This document shows, piece after piece, positions 1-11,280 of a stretch of 64,000 nt of DNA. The position numbers were made by a program, and so were the translations under genes. The notes below the pieces were generated by a model. That model had not been told where the DNA came from, searched no databases, and saw nothing but the letters and a program-made list of their open reading frames with translations. Source of the stretch: Eupeodes corollae (lineage: Eukaryota > Arthropoda > Insecta > Diptera > Syrphidae); the NCBI RefSeq assembly GCF_945859685.1, contig NC_079147.1, positions 102,097,525-102,161,524 on the forward strand. Direction: 5' to 3'. Position 1 is the stretch's first letter. Each line of letters starts with the position of its first letter.

Positions 1-338
1 CCTCTTTTTGTATTTTAATTTTTTTGCAACGAAAAAATTTTCTGGGTTGAATGCCGAAAAAATTAAGGCTGGAAATTTGATGAAGCACAGATAATTATTT
101 TGATCCAAAATAATAATTTCGTGCATTCAATGAATGACTTAGAATTCAAAACGTGGTTAGCTTTTGTTAACACATCGAGCATCATTTTTTGGAAATCATA
201 CATTTCTAAATTACAAAGAGTTATCGTGGGTGTAACATAAGTGTATTAAAGTTCACTAGCTCAACAGCCATTTCCGACAAAATGTAATTAAATTGAATTA
301 ATTCTTAATAATGCCATTGCTAATTCTTTCGTAAGTTG
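1..338. other. No gene recognised
   Basis: AT-rich sequence with no open frame longer than chance and no recognisable element. Its right end leads into the diverged direct repeat that begins near 339. Confidence 0.5.
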
Positions 339-552
339 ATTTCGTAGCAGAATAAAATTTGAATAGAGTCAGAAGTGCATTCTTTCGCATCGATGGAAAA
401 ATTCCAAGTCTTAAAAACGTTCCTTCACTTAGTTTAGAGAAGCTTTGTAAAATATTTATAGTGAATTAACACAGTGAAATATACAACAAGCGCCCTACTG
501 CAGATAACATTGGGAGAAAAACAGTAGTTATGACATAGAAGTTTGAGAAAGC
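339..552 (+). repeat. Diverged direct repeat, left copy
   Basis: About 215 bp align with 2541-2752 in the same orientation. Shared blocks include AAAATTCCAAGT, TTTTAAAAAC, GTAAAATATT and AGTTATGA, with many substitutions between them. A Ty3-type integrase fragment lies just before the right copy, so the pair could be remnants of the two LTRs of one old element. No TG...CA ends or primer-binding site could be identified, so this is inference. Confidence 0.55.
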
Positions 553-1004
553 CTTGAACTTAGTTAAGTTATTTAGTAATGAGGAGGAAAGCCGGAATTA
601 GTTCAAGGAAGCCAGTAAGGCCTGCAACGCCCATATTCGATGGACAAAATTTTTACATGACCAAATTATTACATGACCAACAATTACGGCAAAAAATACT
701 GCAATGTCCCAAAGACTGTAACAATATATTGTCATACGTAAAAAATGAATTTTTCCTCTCCCTTGGTTTCCTCCCACGCTCGTTGTCAATGATACTCCAT
801 TTGTTAGCTCTCGAGTAAGCTAATCATGAGCTGCCAGTGAGTTTCATGACTCTGTCTGTCATTGAGCGCGTTATTCATTCTTTGTGGCAATATTTTATCG
901 CACAAGTACTGTGGCGATATTCATACGTCCTACTCGTTAGATATCGTTCCCTAAAAAAGACCAATTCTCCTCACCCTCTAATTAACGACCGATAGTACTT
1001 CATT
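553..1004. other. No gene recognised
   Basis: The stretch between the left direct repeat and the LINE copy that follows. A 79-codon frame at 579-818 resembles nothing I recognise and overlaps another frame of similar length on the other strand. I treat it as chance. Confidence 0.45.
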
Positions 1005-2155
1005 CCAAGGTCATGGAAACGCCGATCAACTACCAGCTCACTGGTGACGTCATGGTTCATCTAACAAAAAGTGGATCGATTCTTTACATCGTTTTGGAGA
1101 AACTAAGATTATTGGACTTGATATTTCAAAAGCATTTGATAGGGTTTGACATTAAGCTCTCTTATCGAAAATCAGTGCTTTCGGTTTTTATGAATCCCTT
1201 CTTCATTGGATTAGCAATTACCTTTCAAATCGTTCAAAAATAAATGCTGGTGTGCCCCAGGGCTGCATTTTATCTCCAACACTCTTTCTCATTTTTAATG
1301 ACTTCTAATTTAATTAGCTTTTCATATTAGTTTTCAGAATCACAACCGTCTTCTACGGATGATAAGCTTAGTTAAATTCCAACCTGCACAGCATTGTACA
1401 ATTGGGAATAAGAAACCGCTTGGGACTTAATGCTTTCAAAACCCAATGCTGTCTTATACATACATATCTTTTAAGCGATATATACCCCCAGCGCAGCGCC
1501 ATTATGCATGGATAGAACTTGTATCGAGGAGACTGAACATCTCGATATTCTCGATACGTGTAACACCAACCACTTCTTGTGGAAAATTCCACAAGATGTT
1601 TGGGTTTTCTAAGGCGGAGAATAAAGTTTTTCTCCCCTCTTATCTGGCTGTTATCTTAAAGACTTATATACCCCGAAAGCTTTTGTAAAACTCTTAAATC
1701 TGGGCTAGTGCTACTGCAACTTACTTAAGCCTTTTTAGCAGCACTGACCGTAAATCATTAAGATTGATTGGTGAGAATATCAGCATTGGATCATTTACGT
1801 CGTTTGAACATCGTTGAAAAGTTTATTGTCTCACCTCTTTTACCTTTATTTTAACGGTCTATGCTCTAGACAGCTGCATTCTTCCCCTTAAACGGTTCAA
1901 CCGTAATACACGCATTTGTATACCCTCGAGCCCGACTTCAGTCGTACTGTCAAGAGATTCGTTCTTTAGCCGTACTACTCGAATGTGGAATTCCTAACCA
2001 CACTCTGGTTTTCTCAGCCATTGTAATATTGAGGAATACAAAACCAATGTGCACCGACATCTCCTTTCAACCCCTCTCTTCCTTTCCTAGTGCTCACACT
2101 GTGACTACATAATAAGGGTAATATATCCCTTTGAGTGTGCGCTAATTATAAAAAA
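1005..2155 (+). mobile_element. Jockey/CR1-group LINE fragment (reverse transcriptase to 3' end)
   Basis: A degenerate, 5'-truncated non-LTR retrotransposon. It opens with a segment equivalent to 'KVMETxINYQL', which precedes the RT palm. It then shows the ISKAFDR-like motif A (near 1117-1150) and a INAGVPQG-like motif B (near 1240-1265), with many frame breaks. The 3' part carries blocks shared with the copies at 7690-8950 and 59985-60545: the 'RRSKKFFxP', 'PLKRFNRNTR' and 'GIPNHTLVFSAI' regions. It ends near an AT-rich tail after a GTGCTCACACTGTGACTAC segment. Shared blocks among copies in this window define the family. The clade name rests on the RT motif pattern and is less certain. Confidence 0.8.
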
Positions 2156-2163
2156 AAATAACT

Positions 2164-2441
2164 GATTGTTATGCCAGATATTTTGAAGTTGAAGAATTGG
2201 TCCACATGCGAATGAGAGATGTGATTAAAGTATGCTTACTATTTGCACGAGCAGCCCTCAATTTCATCAGGCGCCTGGAGCCGTAGAAGCGGCTGTGAAG
2301 GTAGCCAAGAATATAATGAAGAAAAATCCAGGAAACGTCGATCTGGCATTACTAGCGTACCGAAATACACCACTTTCTAATGGATTTAGCTCAGCAGAAT
2401 TACTTTTTGGACGGAGACTAAGTGACAACCTCCGGATGTAA
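2164..2441 (+). pseudogene. Ty3/gypsy (Mag-like) integrase fragment
   Basis: The translation opens with DCYARYFEVEEL, the strand after the first catalytic Asp in K02A2.6-like integrases. After a frame break and an internal loss it continues with SSPQFHQAPGAVEAAVK, KNPGNVDLALLAYRNTPLS and AELLFGRRL. These correspond to the end of the catalytic core, with its N-G-A-VE-region Glu, and the following helices. Only about 90 residues of a roughly 1000-residue polyprotein remain. The family match is strong by motif. The parent copy was presumably truncated on both sides. Confidence 0.8.
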
Positions 2442-2540
2442 ATTTAACGGAAAAAACAGATTTTCGAAACTTGATAAAAAAGGAAGAATAATAGAATGGT
2501 AATAACATAAAGTAAATTCAATACTCCTAATTATTTAGGT

Positions 2541-2752
2541 GATTTCGCAACGAAATAAAATGTAAATGGAGTGAAAACACCATTTTCTCTCAACAATATA
2601 AAAATTCCAAGTTTTAAAAACTTCCCTTCTCTTAGATTAGTAAAACTTCGTAAAATATTAATAGTAAACTACCAAATACAATAAGAACCTACTATTCTAA
2701 TGCAAAGAATGTTGGCAAGAAAAATGTTAGTTATGATGTAAGTCTGCGAAAG
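2541..2752 (+). repeat. Diverged direct repeat, right copy
   Basis: Partner of 339-552 in the same orientation. It lies about 100 bp downstream of the Ty3-type integrase fragment, where a 3' LTR would be expected. Confidence 0.55.
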
Positions 2753-5045
2753 CGAAAGTGTGATTGGAAACAATTTTGTGGTGAAGGAAAAATAAAATTA
2801 AGAACCTTTTTAGTGGAAAAGTAATTTAGCTATAAAATAAAATATTCCTTTGCAAATGATTCCCACGGAATGCTGCTTTACTTACCGTTAACGGCTCTTG
2901 AAAGAAAATTTAAGAAAATGTTTCTATTGTTTACTAAAACTTGACTGAAACTTGTTGAACTTTTATGACCAATGTCCTATAACTCGATAAATAGTTATGT
3001 GCTTTTACAAAATCACATGCAAATCTTAAGTACCCATGAAGAGTTATTCAAAAAGGCTTTTACAAGTATGTTAAGTGCTAATAGGAATTCACTTAAAACA
3101 ATATCTCCTCAATTTTAATTGTATGACAAAGGATACAAGAAAAGAAATAGTTTCTTTTACGTGTAATAAAAGATTAGACATAATCCCCAACCATTTATTT
3201 TCTATATTAAACATTAAAATATCCCCATCAGCCTACTTCAGAGTGTAAAGGTATCTTTCGTCTACACATAAATATTGTTAAAAAAATAAGTCCCACCCCT
3301 CGAAGTTGCAATGCCAAGAACTCCACAAAATGTTGTCCTTAAATTCACCCCCTGAGAATACCCTTAAAACCTATTAGGTCCCTGTAAAAAAATCATAGAT
3401 GAAGCTGTTAACTACGGAATTCCCAAGCATTCCCCAATGAGGTCTCCCTGATGAAATGCATGAACACAACACATTATTGGACTTGCACACTTCATTTACC
3501 TTTATCCCACATCCACCGGAAATACCATATAACCCAATAGATAAGGATTTTCAATAAAAAACCACAGTATTCAAGGTACGTATATTCTGTGACGACAATG
3601 ACAGTGACAACGACAACGGACAACGCGATATGTTGAAGACGACCTAACTACTCAACATTTCTTCCAAATAAAGTCAGATGATATACTCGTACAGGATAGG
3701 AAAGGAATGAATGGATAAAAAGCCATCCACGTGACTCAATCATTTGTCACCCATTCAAGATAAGAAATCAGTCACTCGGAGTCCTTTGTCCAATTTTGCA
3801 AAGCCTTTTTCAGAGTTCCTTACTGCAAAAAAATGTCCTGTGCATCACATTTCTTTTTCTATACGTCGCTCGTCGTCGTCGACATGGTGTAACTAAGCTG
3901 AGTTCCGGAAACTTAAAGAGCACATTATCGTCCATCATCTATGACACTGAAGTGCAAGTTCTTTTTTTCCGCCTCTTCCGCTTTTTTTTTCTTTCGTCTA
4001 GGTGTATGTTTAAAGAAGCACACACATGCAGCTTACACCGCGCGTGCACCAGGCTTGCCACATAGGATTGAAAGCCCAAATCATAATCTATTTTTAAAAT
4101 TACGTTTCAGCAACGCTGTGGTAGAATGACATTTAACTGTCGCATGAATAATTTCAAACATAACAAAAAAAAATGAATTAACCACAGCATCTTTTAATAT
4201 TCTTTGATTCCCCGGTTACTTTACTTATACAAACTTGTCACCGTAATTTGAGGGTGTATCAAAATTAACATCATAAAGACCATGACTGCTTTTTAACAGC
4301 ACTGCAATAATATTGACACTTAATTAATTATTAATATCTAATTTTCCGTTGTTTGTTAATTAAAAATAAGTCTTAATTTAGAGGATTTGTTATTAAAATA
4401 AGGCTACTTTTACGGCAACGATTTTGAGCTACAAATATTTTTAAACTAGGCTTTCAAGCTTAGTTCAAAACGTGGCAACCCTAGCATGCACAAGCACATC
4501 ACATTTTACAAGCACACACACGGGGTGCAGAGAACACACACAAATTTCACTGAGTTCTATTCTAAGGCGGAAGAGTGAAAAAGTGGCTAAAGCTCAACGT
4601 GATAGCTGCAAGAAGTTCATCGTCTTGATTTATCACAATTGTCGGAAATTTATGGGCGGTTGGGAGCAATTTGTTCGCTGAATGCCTAGCATAGAAAAGA
4701 AGCCAAAGCCGTGAACCAGAGGAACATAGATCCAGAGATGTTATATATTCAAAACAGGGATTAGACAACTTAAAAATTGGAAGGCAAATGCTTTTAAGTA
4801 AAAGAAATGGTTGGGATCTGCTTTGGTGAAACTTCTTCTGAATAACGATTTCAATGGCATGGTCGCTGAATTTCTAAAATAACTTGTGCCATCTGTTGCC
4901 AAACTGGCTAGATATCTACCTGAAGGGAGCATTCAAAATTTGATCCCGACTTTCATAGATGATTTCTAAATCTGTCCCCATCTTTCAAAAAAAAACTTCT
5001 CCTCCGCGGCACCTTGATATAAAAAGAACTAGAAGACTACTTCAT
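2753..5045. other. Intergenic sequence, no gene recognised
   Basis: AT-rich with scattered homopolymers. Short frames at 3796-4065, 3941-4129, 4472-4681 and 4562-4932 overlap one another on both strands and show no family motif. No RNA gene seen. Confidence 0.45.
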
Positions 5046-5125
5046 CTTACTTAGTTAGGGTGGCGCTACAGTCCTGTGTGAACTAGAGCCTCACCCAACA
5101 AACTTCTCCATCTAGCTAGAAGATA
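5046..5125 (-). mobile_element. RTE-type LINE, 3' end fragment
   Basis: Read on the minus strand, this ends with the RTE 3' terminus seen in three other places in the window: GGACTGTAGCGCCACC followed by a decayed TAAG tail. About 80 bp remain. Confidence 0.7.
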
Positions 5126-5129
5126 ATAC

Positions 5130-6317
5130 TTCATCATCCTTCTCAATAAATAAATAAGTGGTTCTTTTTCGATACAAAAAGTGAAAGAAGTTGTCGCGAA
5201 CGCAAAATTAAACAAAGCCCTGGGGATGACCGCATTCCATTCAAATTCTTCAAACACTCCACGGAAACATTCTTCTATCTTTTAACATCTGAATTCAACC
5301 GAATTTTTGAAAGTCAGTCCATGAAGATTTTCAAAAATCAATTATCTTCCCACTTCACCAAAAACGTAGCTATGAAGACGCAGCAAACTACAGAGGAATT
5401 CCTTTTCTTAACACCTGCACTAAGGTATTTGCTGGACTCATTCACAACAGGCTATATCAAAGTAAGAAGATGACACTCAAATTCTATCACAAATTATTCG
5501 ATGATAGACCGTATTTTTTCCACTGGTAAACATTGCTGAATTTTATAAAAGGAGGCAGACGAAATTATACACTTTTTTTTATAGACTTTCGTGCAGCTTT
5601 TAATTCTGTCGATCATGAAGCTTTTTAATACAAACTCTGTGTAACAGGAGTGTCAAGTAAAGTTATAAACATTAAACATGCTTATAGAGCAATACACGAC
5701 AACAACTTAGCCTACGTTTGGATTGGCGAGTCTATATCCGAGGAGCTAACAACAGTAACTTGTCTTAAGCAAGGCTGTATTTTTAGCCCCTTGCTATTTA
5801 TAATTTTCATAAATGATATCAGTAATGAAGTAAGTGGTGGAATCGTTGTGAAGGATTGACTGTTCCAGCCCTTATATATTCAGATAACATCGTGCTATTC
5901 TCCGAAACAGTAGATGGCATACAGCTCGTGATAAATTGACTTGGGGTATACATATTGCACTCGATGGAACCTAATCTACAAAAATTGAAGATGATGATTT
6001 TCAGAGAAGGAGGTGGTGGAGATATTCAAGAAATGAAAAATGGGAGTATAATTACTAGACAGTTAATATTGTGCTAGAGTACAAATACCTAATAGATCTA
6101 GTTACCAAAAACCTGAATATGAAGAACCATCTTTAGGGAAAATTGACAAAGGCGAGAGATCTCCTCGTTATGGGAAATTAAAACAGGTACGCTACTACAG
6201 CGCTGTCAATCCTGCTTTACGGGACCCAAGTCTCGGAAAATTCCTCCTTTGAATCTGTGAAAAAAATCCTAATATATTTAGTTAAAAGAATATTTCGATT
6301 ACTAAAACATACTCAAA
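5130..6317 (+). pseudogene. LINE reverse transcriptase pseudogene, left part
   Basis: A heavily broken non-LTR reverse transcriptase. Recognisable pieces are NYRGIPFLNTCTKVFAGLI (near 5385-5440), FIDFRAAFNSVDHEA (motif A, near 5580-5625), LKQGCIFSPLLFIIFIND (motif B, near 5764-5817) and a decayed active-site region (near 5875-5915). It resembles neither the RTE copies nor the Jockey/CR1 copies closely, so I leave the clade open. The coding order continues past the RTE insertion at 6318-7332 into 7347-7560. Confidence 0.7.
6304..6317 (+). repeat. 14-bp target-site duplication, left
   Basis: AAAACATACTCAAA occurs here and again at 7333-7346, exactly flanking the RTE copy. This shows that the RTE copy jumped into the older LINE pseudogene. 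Confidence 0.9.
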
Positions 6318-7332
6318 GCAGTTGAAATGGTAGACATGTGCATTCAAGACGACATAAGCGTCCACAGGTTTTTTCTCCAAACCCACCTGTGTCTATCAAC
6401 TCCTAATCTCACCTCTCCGCTGTGAACATTGGGTGCCTCAACTGGAAATTGGTTTCTAAACCCAGTGGAAAGTTGTAAGGGGCAGCAAACGAAAGAGAGG
6501 GGGGAGAGGTGTTTTAAGGCACCTCTCCTTATCAGACGGCAGCGGACAAATTCTCGAGAGAGAATCAATGGTGGCGTCTACAGTTCCAGTAAGGTTGAAC
6601 TACTTAGTGAACACCTTATAGGGCTTCTTCGACATATTCGGAGCCAAGGCCTGTAAGGAGCGGTTTATCCGGCTCCCCTTCCTTGGAGTTATACTAAGGA
6701 TCTAGCCCTCCAGGTTGGGGGTTGTGCCGTCGGGGTGACTTCCTGGCCACGTAAAAATACCTTAAGTTTCGAAGCACCAACAAGCCTCGGATACGGACGG
6801 ATTCACTGTTGACAACCCACGCAAACGAAATAAGGATAACGAACTTCGCATCTGTACGTGGAATACTAGGTCTCTTAACAGACCACGAGCAGCCGAACAA
6901 CTAGCGGAAGCCCTAAACTGCTGCAAGGCAGATATTACCGCAATCCAAGAAGTGCGACGGGATGGACCTGGCAAACGCAAACTAAAAGACTGCGATATAT
7001 CCTACGGCGACTGTTACCGAGAACAAAGACAGCGTTTATTTGGGTGTGGATTTGTGGTTGGAACTAGACTCAGGCAAAAAGTCTTGAGTCAAGCGAGCGC
7101 ATCACGACAATTCGCATTAAGGCTAAATTCGACAACATAAGCCTAATATGCGCGCATGCCCCCACAGAGGAGAAAGATGAAGACACCAATGACATTTTCT
7201 TCGAGCTCTTGGACAAGACATATGAGCCCTGGCTATGACATTAAACCTAGGGACCAAGCTGGCTGGAGACTCATGTTGGTTGAGGCCCAGGTCCGTCCGG
7301 ATTAAAGTTCCACCTTAAGTAAGTAAGTAAGT
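6318..7332 (+). mobile_element. RTE-type LINE, internally deleted copy with both ends
   Basis: A 1015-bp insertion bounded by a 14-bp target duplication. The left ~500 bp have no open frame and look like a 5' leader. From about 6830 the translation shows an apurinic-type endonuclease N-terminus: ICTWNTRSLN, ADITAIQEVRRD (catalytic Glu region) and, later, a shifted ICAHAPTEEKDEDTND. At about 7240 it jumps straight to the RTE 3' end (DQAGWRLMLVEAQVRPD, then TTAAGTAAGTAAGTAAG). The rest of the endonuclease and the whole RT are missing. It cannot move alone, but it keeps both termini and could be a template for a full RTE. Confidence 0.85.
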
Positions 7333-7346
7333 AAAACATACTCAAA
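7333..7346 (+). repeat. 14-bp target-site duplication, right
   Basis: Second copy of AAAACATACTCAAA, directly after the TAAG tail of the RTE insertion. Confidence 0.9.
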
Positions 7347-7560
7347 ACTATATGGTTTACTTAGAAACAGGTACACCACCTTTGATCATGGACACCCATG
7401 CCATACAAATTAACTGTATTGTAAAGGTTATCAAAATGGAAAATAGACGGATACAAAAAAAGTTTTAAAACAGCTATCCAAGGAAAAGGAACAATGTTCG
7501 AAGAATGGAGTAGCTTTGCCGCAACATGTCGCACTTGAATGAACATAACATCCTATTTCA
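7347..7560 (+). pseudogene. LINE reverse transcriptase pseudogene, right part
   Basis: Continuation of the LINE interrupted at 6318. The translation reads YLETGTPPLIMDTHAIQI and IVKVIKMENRRIQKKVLK, a C-terminal region of non-LTR polyproteins that follows a KHTPxYM-like segment. That segment sits in the duplicated target, so the two halves join exactly at the duplication. Confidence 0.6.
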
Positions 7561-7689
7561 GAAATATATATGTATGGGAAGCTAGCTCGAATTTAGGTTG
7601 AGCAAACGTATAAGAAAGAGAAACTTTCAGCATACTCATCAATGTAATCATATTTCAAAATGTCAGTCTGGTAGACGGTGGATCAATAG

Positions 7690-8950
7690 CCATAAGTCCC
7701 TGCTTTACAAGGTCATGGAAACACTGATTAATTATCAGCTCAAGAAATAGCTTTTTAATGATCAACAATATTTCTTTCGTAGAAACAGGTCCACTGGTGA
7801 TCTCATGGCTTATTTAACAGAACAGTGGAACAAATCATAATATCGATTTGAAGAAAGTAAGATTGTTGCACTTGATATTTCAAGAGCTTTTGATAGAGTT
7901 TGGCACCAAGCTTTCATTTTGAAAATGCGTGCTCTTGGTATTGATGAATCTCTTCTTCGTTGGATTAGAAATTAACTTTCTAAAAGTTCAATACAAGTTA
8001 TATTGGAAGGTTCGAAGTCTGAAATTCGTAACATAAATGCTGGTGTCCCACAGGGCTTATTGTTGTTTCGACTCTTTCCGTTTCTAGATTCGCATTCTTG
8101 TCCTTCGGATGTGGAGCTTAAACGGCAGCGTATGATAAGCTCATTAAATTCTAATCTTGATAGCATTGTCTAATTGTGAGTCCGAAACCGTGTAGAATTT
8201 AATGCTTCGAAAATTCAATGCCGTCTCCTGTCGTTAAAGCGTAACACACCCCTGATGCCGATATCTAAGAGTAGCACTTGCATCCACGAAGCTAATCAAC
8301 TGCCAATAGGTACTCGGTGTTTGTATCACAGCTCAGCTTTTATAAAATGGTCACATATTTTATATTGTCAACTATGCTACCAGTTCCTTAGAATTTCTAC
8401 GACGGTCCAAGAAATTTGTCACCCCTTCTGATCTAGCTATAATCTACAAAGTTTTCAATATAATTAAAGCTTGAATATAATTAGCATATCTGGACAGTTA
8501 CCCCTTAAACAAATTTAAATTTCTTTCATAGAATTCAAAAAAGAGCTTTAAAAATGATAGGCGATAGAACTATAAACGAAAAATTTACATCGCTATCGAT
8601 GTTTTATCGATATTTTTAAAACCAATGTTCTGTCGAATTAGCCAATTACAATCCACCCCTTAATCGATTCAGCCGTAATACTCGAACTTCAGGAATGCTT
8701 TGAGCTCAATTTCGGGCGTACTGCCAAGTTAAGAGATTTTTTCTTAAAACGCACATCGAGAATGTGGAATTTTTTGGCCAACTCTGATTTTCCCCTTCCA
8801 TTTTGATTTTAAGACTAATGTGCACCGGTATCTTAACTACTTACCTATTTTCCTAATGCTCGCACTGTGTTCAAATGTAAACATATAAAGGGTACTAACA
8901 AACCCTTTATTGCCTGTAAATTATTAGAAAAAAAACTATAAACTGAAAAA
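7690..8950 (+). mobile_element. Jockey/CR1-group LINE fragment
   Basis: Second plus-strand copy of the family at 1005-2155, better preserved in the RT. It shows KVMETLINYQL (near 7710), RNRSTGDLMAYLTEQW (near 7785), VIALDISRAFDRVWHQA (motif A, near 7862-7912), INAGVPQG (motif B, near 8033) and then FLRRSKKFVTPSDLAIIYK and QKRALKMIGDRTI downstream. Several frame shifts and small deletions are present, and the YADD region is lost. It ends after GCTCGCACTGTG and an AT-rich tail. Confidence 0.82.
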
Positions 8951-10590
8951 GAACACTGAAAATTGACGAAAAGACGTAATGAACTTTGCAAAATCTGCTT
9001 AACGGCGTCTGTATCGTAATTAATCTTGTAAACATTAATTTATTAAAGTTGAAAACGATCTCTTTTCAGATCCAAAATGCTTCTTAACCTTATCACCGAG
9101 CTTCTTACTCCTCATCAATATCAAACTTCTTTGCCTTCTTCTTTTCGCAATTATTTCAAAGTAACTTTTTTCTTCCACCAACTCTTCAAAATTCCAAAAA
9201 GATCATCAATAACTCCCCAAAATTATCTCTTTATCAAGAAACCAATCCGAATAGCTGATGTCATGTGGGACCCCGGCGTTAAGTATGATGGAGAACATAA
9301 TTTCAACTCCAGAATCGTCTTAATCTAATCGTCCAATTATTGCTTGATGGCAACAAAGGTTCTTCAGATCAGCACGAAAACAAATCCACGTTTTGTTTGA
9401 TATATTTCTCTACCCTTCCTACGATCGAATCAATTACGGTCACAACAAAAGTAAGCCCTCAATTAAAACAAGCCTTTGTCATTCCCGGCAACATTAATTC
9501 CTTCCTCTTCTAAGATTTAACCTGTGAGTATTTTTTTCTTATAAAATAACTTAAGGGTGGACTGTTGGACCCATCTTATTTTCCTAATGCCTTAAATATA
9601 AAAATAAAGAAAAAGATTACTCTGTAAGTTCTATGTAAAGTTAAAGCTTGATCTATAAGCTTTTAAATTAATAACAACCCTGATCAAAATCATGTAGTTA
9701 TCGCCATACAAAAGTCAAATAGAGAAATGATGCGCCTTCCTTCAACGACCACCCTGCCCAATGACGACTACGACGAGGAAGACTATGACTATGACGATAC
9801 GGTTCTGTGCCTGACAAATTCCTACCAAAAAAAGGGTGGGCTACAGTTCCTATATCGTTATAGGTTAGCCGTTAGCTCAAAGGCAGACAATGAAGAAAGG
9901 CTAAGCATGGCTAAGCTGTGAAGGCTATCATGGAAGCAACTTTTTGTGGTGGTCGCTTGGAGCAATTCTACAACTATTTCATTTCCCTATTTCATTGCGC
10001 TTTTGATCAATGTCATAGTTACGAACCTTATAGCTGATGATACGAGTATATTCATACATAAGTACTCCTATATATAAGAAAAAGTTTTTCTCTTTCAAAA
10101 AATGGATATAAAAATAAAGAAGCAACTATGTAGGACTTGTATCCTATAGGTTACGAGTAGGTAGATGTATGACTTACCAGAACCAACCCAAAGGAACAAT
10201 CTAACAAAATATTTTGCTATTGTGTTTGTGGTGTGCGGACGTGCGGACGTGCGGACGTGCGGAGCGAGCGAAAGCAAATTTTTCCATTCCAAATTCACAA
10301 CTTGGAAATGGAATGTTGAAAACGAGTTGTTAATTGGTATTTTTGAACTCCTTCGTGCCTCGTCTGATGAGGTTGGTTTATGAATATGTAGATATACCTA
10401 CCCTTACCCCACATGAGTTTTTGGGTGGTTTTTATCTTTGTCCTCTTACTCGGAAATGGATTTTTCCAGGGATGTGTAGGTTCGGGGTGTGGGTAGATAA
10501 CTTGACTATAGATGAGTATACTTGTATGTTAGCAACATTCATTACTCATTTTAATTGAATAAATTCAAAATTAAATCAAGGGTCTGTTTT
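8951..10590. other. Intergenic sequence, no gene recognised
   Basis: Contains frames at 9077-9328 and 9727-9921. The second has an acidic Asp/Tyr/Glu run encoded by a GAY-rich repeat. Neither shows a family motif, and I do not call them genes. An 8-bp tandem repeat (GTGCGGAC, nearly four units) lies at 10233-10262. Confidence 0.4.
10233..10262 (+). repeat. 8-bp tandem repeat (GTGCGGAC)n
   Basis: Nearly four head-to-tail units of GTGCGGAC. The motif recalls the CGGACGTA tracts of the satellite-bearing elements elsewhere in the window, but the flanks do not match that family. Confidence 0.7.
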
Positions 10591-11204
10591 TGTTGGGGGC
10601 TTGAAACGTTTGCAGAGTATAGGAACCTATAAGTTAAAACCTACCTAACTACCCTTACAAAAATATCAAAACTAGAAACATAATATTTTGACAGAGATGC
10701 GACTTATAGTGATAAATCACTATATAAGTTTCCCCTATCCTCATACTCGTTAGTGTTTGGTATAGGTTTAGTAATATATGGGATTTAATTTAAGGGAAAG
10801 AGTTATATTTAAGGAAGAAGTTAGGGGTATAGGTGTAGTGTTTAATATAATGATAAATGTGTTTTGTTTCCTTAAAAATTTAGCTTGGATTTAAATATTT
10901 CCTAAATTTATAAATCTTTTTAAGTCAAACCCAATTCTTGACGTAAATTTCAGGTTCAAGGCCATCACAGCCAAATAAATTATGTGTGTAGAGTTTTTGT
11001 GACTCTTGAAGACATTTTTTATTCTATCTTATTGCGCTGTTGAAATAATAGTTTAATTTTTTGCTCTTAATGTGTAATATTAAAACTTTTTTGTACTGTA
11101 CTCTTACATTGACAGGTCTCCAAAGGTCTTAGACACATATAACTTAACCTGTCATTTTGTGTAAAGCTTTTTCTTTCCTTTCAATAAAATTCTTACACTG
11201 AACA
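10591..11204 (+). repeat. 5' LTR of a Ty1/copia element (second family)
   Basis: The 614-bp stretch starts TGTTGGGGGC, ends CTGAACA and is followed at once by the copia-type primer-binding site. It has a CTATATAAG TATA-like box near 10720 and an AATAAA signal near 11183. The sequence is unrelated to the 154-bp LTRs at 13809 and 17858, so this is a different copia family. No second LTR is present in the window. Confidence 0.75.
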
Positions 11205-11219
11205 GGTTATGGGCCCAGG
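11205..11219 (+). other. Copia primer-binding site
   Basis: GGTTATGGGCCCAGG lies directly after the LTR. Copia-group elements prime with an internal fragment of initiator methionine tRNA and carry GGTTATGGGCCCAG here. The same word follows the LTR at 13963. Confidence 0.85.
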
Positions 11220-11280
11220 GTTCTCTGTCTTTTTAAATAATTAATTATAATTAGTTAATTAATTTTCTTTTCTTTTTTAT

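Noticed and set aside
3796..4129. Two overlapping frames (89 and 62 codons)
   Set aside because: They overlap in different frames over a T/C-rich tract; neither has a motif.
9077..9328. 83-codon frame
   Set aside because: No recognisable motif, poor coding character, no splice context.
9727..9921. 64-codon acidic frame
   Set aside because: Asp/Tyr/Glu run comes from a GAY-rich simple repeat; no flanking exon signals or motif.
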